Shown: piece after piece, positions 5,417 to 9,222 of the stretch
How the letters are laid out: every line of letters starts with the position of its first letter
Numbering within the stretch: the stretch's first letter is position 1
Assembly: GCA_013375385.1 (NCBI GenBank)
Contig: JABXJY010000096.1
Coordinates: forward strand, 1-9,222
Length of the DNA stretch: 9,222 nt
Source of the DNA: Desulfobacterales bacterium
Lineage (GTDB): Bacteria; Desulfobacterota; DSM-4660; Desulfatiglandales; B25-G16
Direction of reading: 5' to 3'
Notes under the pieces: generated by a model
The model's database searches: none
Told to the model about the DNA's origin: nothing
What the model saw: the letters and a program-made list of their open reading frames with translations, nothing else
Translations under genes and position numbers: made by a program

Positions 5417-7875
5417 ATCCTTCTCACCTTAACCCTGGTATTCCACCAGACCGGTTGCCCACTTAGGGGATCCTCAGCCTGGTCAATGATCTCATGAGGA
5501 TTGACACCCTTTCCCTTCAGGTATCTATCATAGGCTGTATGCCCAAGACCAACCGGGATAAAGATAACATCAGGCATCGCCCCATCAAAGAGATGAACCC
5601 TTACCCTTAACTCGCCCTTAGGGGAGATCACCATCGCCTTTGAGCCTTCCTTTAGACCGAACCTCGATGCTGTCTTTGGATTAACTTCCACAAAGAGATC
5701 ATCTTCTCGTAGCTGATGATCAAAGAGTGTTTTATTCAAGAATGGTGGATTTCCTATCCAGCCACTTGCCAGGTTTATCAATTCAATGGGGTAAAGGAGC
5801 AAGGGATATTCTCTCTCCTTGGCACCTGGTTTTATCTCCTCATAGTGGGGCATATACACCTCATCCCCCTTGGAGCCTATGCCCAACTGCAAGATGGCAT
5901 CATTAAAGGATTTTCCTTTTGAATAGGCCTTGAGGGCCACTTCGATCTTGGTGGAGAAGAACTCAAACTTCTTGCTGGGCGTCTGAAAAACATCTGACCA
6001 GTCACCAAAGGAGTGGGAAGGGATATACCAGCATCCATGTTCCCTGATATCCTCCCACATTGTCTTGAACGATGAATATGGTGAGCTCACGCTACCTTTT
6101 GTGGCCAGGCCTTTCCGGACCGGCTCAGATGCATCATAGGTAATCCGCCCCTTCCCTGAATCATAGAGCCCCCTGACCCTCTCCTGTAAGGCTTCTTCAA
6201 AATGTGTCCACTGAAAGGAGCCGGCAACTGCTCCGCCTATCCCTTTTGCCAGGGAGATGATCACATCCCCACTGTGTTTTGTCCTGTACACTGGTTGTAC
6301 CACCGGCTGAGAAAGGGCATAGAGGGGGTACTGGATCCCGGTTGGCCATACTATATCAACCATCTTCTCGAGATGGGTATGATCAGGAAGGATCAGGTCT
6401 GCCATCATGGAGGTTTCATCCATAAACGGAGAGAGGCTCACGATAAAGGGTATCTTGGCCATTGCCCTGGCAAAACTCCGGCCGTCTGGAATGGTATGGA
6501 CAGGGTTTGCGGAACACAGGAGAAGGGTATCAGCAGGGGAGTCATGACCGCTATTAATCGCCTCTGTAAACTTTTGTATGAGGCTACCGGTAAATGGATA
6601 CCGTTGAGTTCCAGCGCGATCCACCCTTTCTCTTGTAAGGCCATCCATGGCCACTGGATCATGTTGCACATCTGACCATGAGGCCAGAGGAAGATCATCT
6701 GGTATGAGAACCCCTCCTTTTCTATTTACCCTTCCTGCCAGTGCATTGAGGGCATGTATAGCCATAGACTCATACACACTGCCAGGTAAAAGGCCCTTCC
6801 CTCTTCCAGCGAGGGCGATAGGGGCCCTTGCTGATGCAAACTTTCTGGCAACATCAGTAATTACACCCCTGCCTATGCCTGTTATACGCTCTACAATCTC
6901 CGGAGAGTACTTTTCCAGAACAGTTCTCGAAAACCCCTTGTGTTCAATCCCCTGTGCATCACGCCAGTCAGTGAAACCAAAGGCGTGATTCTGGATGAAT
7001 TCTCTATCATAGAGCTTCTCCTTGATAATGACGTGAGCAACTCCCAGTGCCAGGGCTGCCTCTGTCCCCGGAAATGGGGCAAGCCATTGATCCGCCTTTG
7101 ATGCGGTGTTTGAGGCCCGTGGATCAATCTGTATAAGATACTTTCTATCTTTATTTCTGGCCCACTCCCCCCAGGCACTCAGCATCCTTCCAGGGGCTCC
7201 CCATCCATCAAAAAGGCCGCAGCCAAAACTCACGATGAAGTCGGTATTTTCCAGATCAAACGCTGCGGGGCCTCTGCCGCCCTGCATGAGGAATGTAGCC
7301 ATAGCATGGGTGTCTTCTCCTCGTGGCATAACCAGGTAGTTAGGGCTTCCAACAGCATCGAGCAGTCTTCTAACGAGAAGGGCCATGGTCGAGCGGGGCT
7401 GGTTTCCATCGATGGCAGCCAGTTTCTCTGGATTTCCTGTGTCCCTCAATCCCTTTATCCTGGTGGCCAACTCATCGAGAGCCTCATCCCAGGCTATCTC
7501 TCTCCACCTCTTGGACCCCCTTGGCCCAACCCTTTTCATGGGTGCCTTCCACCTGATACCCTCATTGTAGAGAATTTGCAGACCTGCCATACCCAGCGGG
7601 CATATTCCTCCTTGATTTACTGGATAGTCACTCCTTCCTTCTATCTTTACCGCCCTGCTCCCAACCTTCCTGACCTCGATACCGCAGGCACCGGGGCAGA
7701 GCGTGCACACGGATTTTATCGTAGAGAACTTTCCTCTGGCCGGCACCGGGACCCATGACCAGTTCTGGGTCCATATGGCTATATCATCCATAAGCTTCCA
7801 GGGAAGGGGAGACAGGAGGGTTCCCCCTAATCCTCCCACGGCGAACTTGATAAAATCCCTCCTGCTAAATTGCAT
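5413..7875 (-). CDS. qrcB: QrcB, Tat-exported molybdopterin oxidoreductase-family subunit
   Basis: 820 residues, full length for the DMSO reductase/CISM family. It starts with a twin-arginine signal, S4-R-R-D-F-I-K10, followed by a hydrophobic stretch, so it is exported folded. A [4Fe-4S] motif follows: C57-x2-C60-x3-C64 and C92 in GGICPLG. Family segments include DLENTDFIVSFGCGLFDGWG (208-226) in the central domain, the ADLILPDHTHLEK segment, and a C-terminal domain with ASGWIGNPPF. At the place where catalytic members carry a Cys, Sec or Ser metal ligand, the sequence reads PRGEDTHAM (184-192); I see no such ligand. This agrees with the report that D. vulgaris Qrc lacks molybdenum, so the protein is probably a structural and electron-transfer subunit rather than an enzyme. 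It lies between qrcA and qrcC. A periplasmic polysulfide reductase or formate dehydrogenase is less likely given the missing ligand and the cytochrome partner. Confidence 0.94.
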   Translation of the reverse strand: MQFSRRDFIKFAVGGLGGTLLSPLPWKLMDDIAIWTQNWSWVPVPARGKFSTIKSVCTLCPGACGIEVRKVGSRAVKIEGRSDYPVNQGGICPLGMAGLQILYNEGIRWKAPMKRVGPRGSKRWREIAWDEALDELATRIKGLRDTGNPEKLAAIDGNQPRSTMALLVRRLLDAVGSPNYLVMPRGEDTHAMATFLMQGGRGPAAFDLENTDFIVSFGCGLFDGWGAPGRMLSAWGEWARNKDRKYLIQIDPRASNTASKADQWLAPFPGTEAALALGVAHVIIKEKLYDREFIQNHAFGFTDWRDAQGIEHKGFSRTVLEKYSPEIVERITGIGRGVITDVARKFASARAPIALAGRGKGLLPGSVYESMAIHALNALAGRVNRKGGVLIPDDLPLASWSDVQHDPVAMDGLTRERVDRAGTQRYPFTGSLIQKFTEAINSGHDSPADTLLLCSANPVHTIPDGRSFARAMAKIPFIVSLSPFMDETSMMADLILPDHTHLEKMVDIVWPTGIQYPLYALSQPVVQPVYRTKHSGDVIISLAKGIGGAVAGSFQWTHFEEALQERVRGLYDSGKGRITYDASEPVRKGLATKGSVSSPYSSFKTMWEDIREHGCWYIPSHSFGDWSDVFQTPSKKFEFFSTKIEVALKAYSKGKSFNDAILQLGIGSKGDEVYMPHYEEIKPGAKEREYPLLLYPIELINLASGWIGNPPFLNKTLFDHQLREDDLFVEVNPKTASRFGLKEGSKAMVISPKGELRVRVHLFDGAMPDVIFIPVGLGHTAYDRYLKGKGVNPHEIIDQAEDPLSGQPVWWNTRVKVRRI

Positions 7876-7918
7876 GTTCTATACCCTTATCCTAATTGCT
7901 CAAAATCTTGCCTGCCCT

Positions 7919-7949
7919 GTTAAATAGGGTTCCCTTTGGGAAATTTAAC
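7919..7949 (-). repeat. Bulged hairpin upstream of qrcB
   Basis: GTTAAAT (7919-7925) pairs with ATTTAAC (7943-7949), and inside it TTCCC (7930-7934) pairs with GGGAA (7938-7942) around a TTT loop, with a four-base bulge (7926-7929) on one side. In the qrc transcript this forms a 12-bp stem about 45 bases before the qrcB start codon. It could affect mRNA stability or translation of qrcB; no standard regulatory RNA family is recognised. Confidence 0.5.
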
Positions 7950-7979
7950 GGGGTGAATATTTTGATCTCTTGGTTCTTT

Positions 7980-8159
7980 GGGGCATGGGCATCTTTTTTT
8001 GTTATGCTCTTTAAAAAGCGTCCTTTGCCATGCCGTTTCAAAATGGTTTATAGCTACTTGACCTTAGAGTCATATGCTCCGTCTATATAAACCATTTTGA
8101 AACGACAACTAAGCCGAGCTATATGTAAGAGCATAAGCAAACAAAGATACCCATGCCCC
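7980..8159. repeat. 180-bp nested inverted repeat between qrcA and qrcB (MITE-like)
   Basis: The inner arms are perfect: CGTTTCAAAATGGTTTATA (8034-8052) and its exact reverse complement at 8086-8104, 19 bp around a 33-base loop. The outer arms, 7980-8011 and 8127-8159, match at 30 positions with two mismatches and one indel (both start GGGGCATGGG when read inward). Between inner and outer arms lie two 22-base stretches, equal in length but not complementary. No transposase gene is intact and no clear target duplication flanks it. The geometry fits a miniature inverted-repeat element or an insertion-sequence remnant. Transcribed in the qrc operon, it would form a very large stem between qrcA and qrcB, possibly an RNase III site or a means to set subunit ratio. 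Confidence 0.75.
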
Positions 8160-8170
8160 TCCTTCAAATT
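8041..8170 (-). pseudogene. Possible transposase remnant within the palindrome
   Basis: On the minus strand an open frame without a standard start runs through the right arm and loop and encodes, near its end, FKMVYIDGAYDSKVK before a stop. The D-G-A-Y-D-S-K core resembles the segment around the second catalytic aspartate of DDE transposases of the IS4/IS5 type (DDE_Tnp_1). After the stops, the same frame stays open for over 50 codons toward qrcB. Only about ten residues are informative, so this may be chance. If real, the palindrome is derived from an insertion sequence. Confidence 0.3.
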
Positions 8171-8185
8171 TTTAGCAGATCCCCC

Positions 8186-8854
8186 TTATTTATGGCATAC
8201 AAAACAGGCGTTGTTATTTTCCTTGCCTTTTTGCCTATGGCACTGGGCACAATCATCCATCTTCATCCTGTCCCACGTGTTTTTCTTGTATCCAGCAATA
8301 TTTCTCCCCCAGATATCGATACTATACCCGGTAAGCCTGTTAACCTTGTAGACGGGTGGGGTCTTCCTTGCAGCAAAATCGCCGTGACAGACCCTGCATT
8401 CAGTTTGAGCCATCGTTACATGGGCAATGTGGGGGAAATATACGCAATCTGGTTGGCGTGAGTAGATCAGCCAGGGGATTTCCTTTCCCGGCTTGATGTA
8501 GTCGGTAAGAAGCTTTACCTCTTCAGGGTCCTCCCCGAGGGGGGATTCCGGGTCTTCATGACACTCCATGCACTTTGCAATTCCAGGGACTCCGGAAAAG
8601 CTCCCATCTTCGTGAAAGGAATGGCATTCCTTGCATTCCAATCCTGCACTTGATTCCGGACCATGACTGGCATGACTGAAGTTTAGCGGCTGGTTTTTCT
8701 TGGAGTAAAGTAGGGCAGGAAAGACTATCCACCCAACAATAAGGGCCCCAATGAACCCAGATAAGAAAAATATCCATCCATCCTTTGAACTCCTTCTCAC
8801 CTGTTTTGAATCAGGTTCCATATGGGTCTCTTCTTTCTTTTTGCGCAATGACAT
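8186..8854 (-). CDS. qrcA: QrcA, membrane-anchored multiheme cytochrome c (five CxxCH)
   Basis: 222 residues. An uncleaved signal anchor (about 26-50, WIFFLSGFIGALIVGWIVF) follows a charged cytoplasmic tail, placing the rest in the periplasm. Five heme c motifs are present: C74-KECH78, C95-MECH99, C153-RVCH157, C202-AQCH206 and C217-FVCH221. There are exactly five further periplasmic histidines (H61, H64, H81, H142, H145), enough for bis-His ligation of five hemes. In Qrc this subunit accepts electrons from periplasmic cytochrome c3 fed by hydrogenases and formate dehydrogenases. D. vulgaris QrcA is described as hexaheme, so this one appears to be a pentaheme form, like ActA of alternative complex III. 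C137 (PDCVYFPH) is a lone cysteine. It heads the operon. The start is unsure: the ATG at 8854 lacks a ribosome site and lies almost at the predicted transcription start, while an in-frame ATG at 8821 (Met12) has GAAGAG six bases upstream. Confidence 0.9.
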   Translation of the reverse strand: MSLRKKKEETHMEPDSKQVRRSSKDGWIFFLSGFIGALIVGWIVFPALLYSKKNQPLNFSHASHGPESSAGLECKECHSFHEDGSFSGVPGIAKCMECHEDPESPLGEDPEEVKLLTDYIKPGKEIPWLIYSRQPDCVYFPHIAHVTMAQTECRVCHGDFAARKTPPVYKVNRLTGYSIDIWGRNIAGYKKNTWDRMKMDDCAQCHRQKGKENNNACFVCHK

Positions 8855-8863
8855 ATTGGTGAA

Positions 8864-8892
8864 CTTTTATCCGATGCCCCTCTCTTTGTCAA
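8864..8892 (-). promoter_or_regulatory. Predicted sigma-70 promoter of the qrc operon
   Basis: On the minus strand a perfect -35 TTGACA (8887-8892) and a -10-like TAAAAG (8864-8869) are 17 bases apart. Transcription would begin near 8857, only a few bases before the upstream ATG of qrcA. This favours either a near-leaderless message or use of the internal ATG at 8821, which leaves a leader of about 35 bases. Confidence 0.5.
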
Positions 8893-9036
8893 GGCAAAAG
8901 ACCGCACCCTTATCCCCGCAGCGGCTGACGCTATCAATAGAAGATGAAACCCTTTCCGCATCTACCCCTTATTGCAGCTGATCCCAATCGAGAGCCGCTT
9001 TGTTTCAGCTCGTGGCCTATGGAGTATAGAAATTTC

Positions 9037-9066
9037 TTGACGATTTGTCCTATTGGCAGGTAAGAT
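9037..9066 (+). promoter_or_regulatory. Predicted sigma-70 promoter of the lipoprotein gene
   Basis: TTGACG (9037-9042) and TAAGAT (9061-9066) are separated by 18 bases on the plus strand, about 57 bases before the start codon. A small palindrome, CTAAC-C-GTTAG (9073-9083), overlaps the expected transcription start and could be an operator. The sequence between the two divergent promoters shows no other structure I can name. Confidence 0.45.
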
Positions 9067-9122
9067 TAAACGCTAACCGTTAGATAGTAAATAGCACAAC
9101 ATGTCTTAAACTGGAGGAGAAA

Positions 9123-9222
9123 ATGCTTAGGGCCTGTTTAATTATCCTTATTCTGCAATTCGGTCTTATTTTTCATGGTTGTGCTCCATTAAAGCACTTA
9201 GATGGTAGTTCAGAAGAAGAAA
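9123..9222 (+). CDS. Putative lipoprotein, N-terminal fragment (3' end cut by window edge)
   Basis: 33 codons are visible and the frame is open at the right edge. The start is firm: GGAGGAG at 9113-9119 lies just before the ATG. The N-terminus has one basic residue (R3), a hydrophobic core (residues 4-17, ACLIILILQFGLIF) and then H18-G19-C20-A21-P22, which fits a lipobox loosely, with Cys20 as the lipidated residue (F-H-G-C is not the ideal L-A-G-C). The following residues are hydrophilic (KHLDGSSEEE). The mature domain lies outside the window, so no function can be given. The gene is divergent from the qrc operon, and nothing visible links them beyond the shared upstream region. Confidence 0.72.
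   Translation, partial: MLRACLIILILQFGLIFHGCAPLKHLDGSSEEE

Larger units (their letters stand above)
7876..8185. other. 310-base qrcA-qrcB gap holding a large palindrome and no intact gene
   Basis: By far the longest gap inside the operon (others are 2-98 bases). It holds the 180-bp nested inverted repeat at 7980-8159 and a separate hairpin at 7919-7949. There is a possible transposase-like remnant on the minus strand, but no intact ORF. The qrcB ribosome site is weak: AAGGG about 9 bases before the ATG. The gap looks like an insertion into an ancestral tight qrcA-qrcB junction. Confidence 0.6.

Noticed and set aside
5413..7875. Polysulfide/thiosulfate reductase or formate dehydrogenase catalytic subunit
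   Set aside because: No Cys, Sec or Ser is seen at the metal-ligand position, and the operon starts with a QrcA-like cytochrome, which fits Qrc better.
8097..8351. An 84-codon plus-strand ORF running from the palindrome into qrcA
   Set aside because: It is antisense to the heme-binding part of qrcA and starts inside the palindrome; no supporting motif.
8430..8446. The lone Cys137 of QrcA as a single-cysteine site for a sixth heme
   Set aside because: It is not part of a CxxCH-like spacing, and the count of five spare histidines already matches five hemes.

Overview
This window most likely comes from an anaerobic, respiring bacterium of the Desulfobacterota (former Deltaproteobacteria: sulfate reducers and syntrophs) or a close relative. 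The main evidence is a five-gene minus-strand operon whose gene order and protein families match the quinone reductase complex Qrc. Qrc takes electrons from periplasmic cytochrome c3 and passes them to menaquinone, and it is typical of that group. The phylum is inferred from gene content alone.

Layout. (1) 1-631, minus strand: a HAD-family phosphatase, cut off by the left edge. (2) 632-918: a divergent intergenic region that contains a gene-less 169-bp element (720-888) with imperfect terminal inverted repeats and four small hairpins. (3) 919-2526, plus strand: intact nadB (L-aspartate oxidase, first step of de novo NAD synthesis). (4) 2530-3049: a second element with the same terminal repeats, carrying a gene for a GxxExxY-type protein of the PD-(D/E)XK nuclease fold, so nadB is bracketed by two relatives of one repeat family. 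(5) 3077-8854, minus strand: the respiratory operon, read from right to left as qrcA (membrane-anchored multiheme cytochrome c), qrcB (Tat-exported molybdopterin-family protein), qrcC (four-cluster ferredoxin-like subunit), qrcD (NrfD/HybB-type membrane subunit), and an unannotated 49-residue one-helix membrane protein two bases after qrcD. (6) 8855-9122: a divergent promoter region. (7) 9123-9222, plus strand: the start of a lipoprotein gene, cut off by the right edge.

How the operon products should work together: QrcA receives electrons in the periplasm, QrcB and QrcC provide a scaffold and an iron-sulfur wire on the periplasmic face, and QrcD binds and reduces menaquinone in the membrane. 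The small fifth protein resembles, by position and size, the small subunit that follows the NrfD-like protein in the Hmc complex.

The most unusual points are: the fifth operon member, too short for most gene callers; a 180-bp nested inverted repeat between qrcA and qrcB, whose loop can encode a short peptide resembling a transposase motif; the two related terminal-repeat elements around nadB; five rather than six heme motifs in QrcA; and a 28-codon open frame that overlaps the qrcB stop and lies in the qrcC frame.
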